A stretch of DNA of 64,000 nt from Spongilla lacustris. Lineage: Eukaryota > Porifera > Demospongiae > Spongillida > Spongillidae. The position numbers were made by a program, and so were the translations under genes. The notes beneath the pieces are model-generated. The model was given only the letters and a program-made list of their open reading frames with translations. It made no database searches and was not told the DNA's origin. This document shows positions 63,980 through 64,000 of this stretch, one piece after another. The stretch lies in contig OX442423.1 of the NCBI GenBank assembly GCA_949361645.1, forward strand, positions 215,963 through 279,962. Direction: 5' to 3'. Every line of letters begins with the position of its first letter. Within the stretch, counting starts at the first letter, position 1.

Positions 63980-64000
63980 CTGAGGAGGGAGGAGGAGGAG

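Overview
The window is intron-rich animal nuclear DNA. It carries an RBPJ/CSL Notch-pathway transcription factor, a WASP/N-WASP protein, two ARHGAP39-type MyTH4-RhoGAP genes, an actin, two 7TM receptors and a multi-exon gene I do not recognise. The gene set, the short introns and the very heavy micro- and minisatellite load suggest an early-branching invertebrate, perhaps a sponge. The species is not established by the sequence.

Layout: 1.6-14.7 kb, RBPJ/CSL on the minus strand in at least 13 exons, with introns packed with tandem repeats (one is a roughly 1.6 kb TATG microsatellite). 15.8-20.3 kb, a minus-strand MyTH4-RhoGAP gene lacking WW domains. 21.5-22.4 kb, an intronless actin missing its first ~75 residues. 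23.3-30.7 kb, an unrecognised plus-strand gene of 11 exons whose exon 5 is split by a 2.2 kb DNA transposon. 31.5-34.0 kb, a complete 10-exon WASP gene on the minus strand. 35.7-36.7 kb (minus) and 50.9-51.9 kb (plus), two inverted paralogous 7TM receptors. Between them lies 14 kb of MITEs, palindromes, CTCCC arrays, a decayed Ldh_2-type malate dehydrogenase and a 200-base assembly gap. 53.0-64.0 kb, the full-length ARHGAP39 on the minus strand, running off the right edge after one WW domain.

Actin, WASP and RhoGAP products all act on the actin cytoskeleton, so the window has an actin theme. Nothing in the sequence shows that the genes are co-regulated.

Main observations: (1) both ARHGAP39 paralogues keep two introns with U12-type (minor spliceosome) signals, one AT-AC and one GT-AG; (2) the transposon at 26.1-28.3 kb sits inside a coding exon, and removing it with one TTA copy restores the reading frame exactly; (3) the paralogue pairs show patchy near-identity that suggests gene conversion; (4) a one-base frameshift lies in a highly conserved RBPJ exon. 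All exon models were read by eye from splice signals, codon phase and remembered family conservation. No alignment or database search was run.
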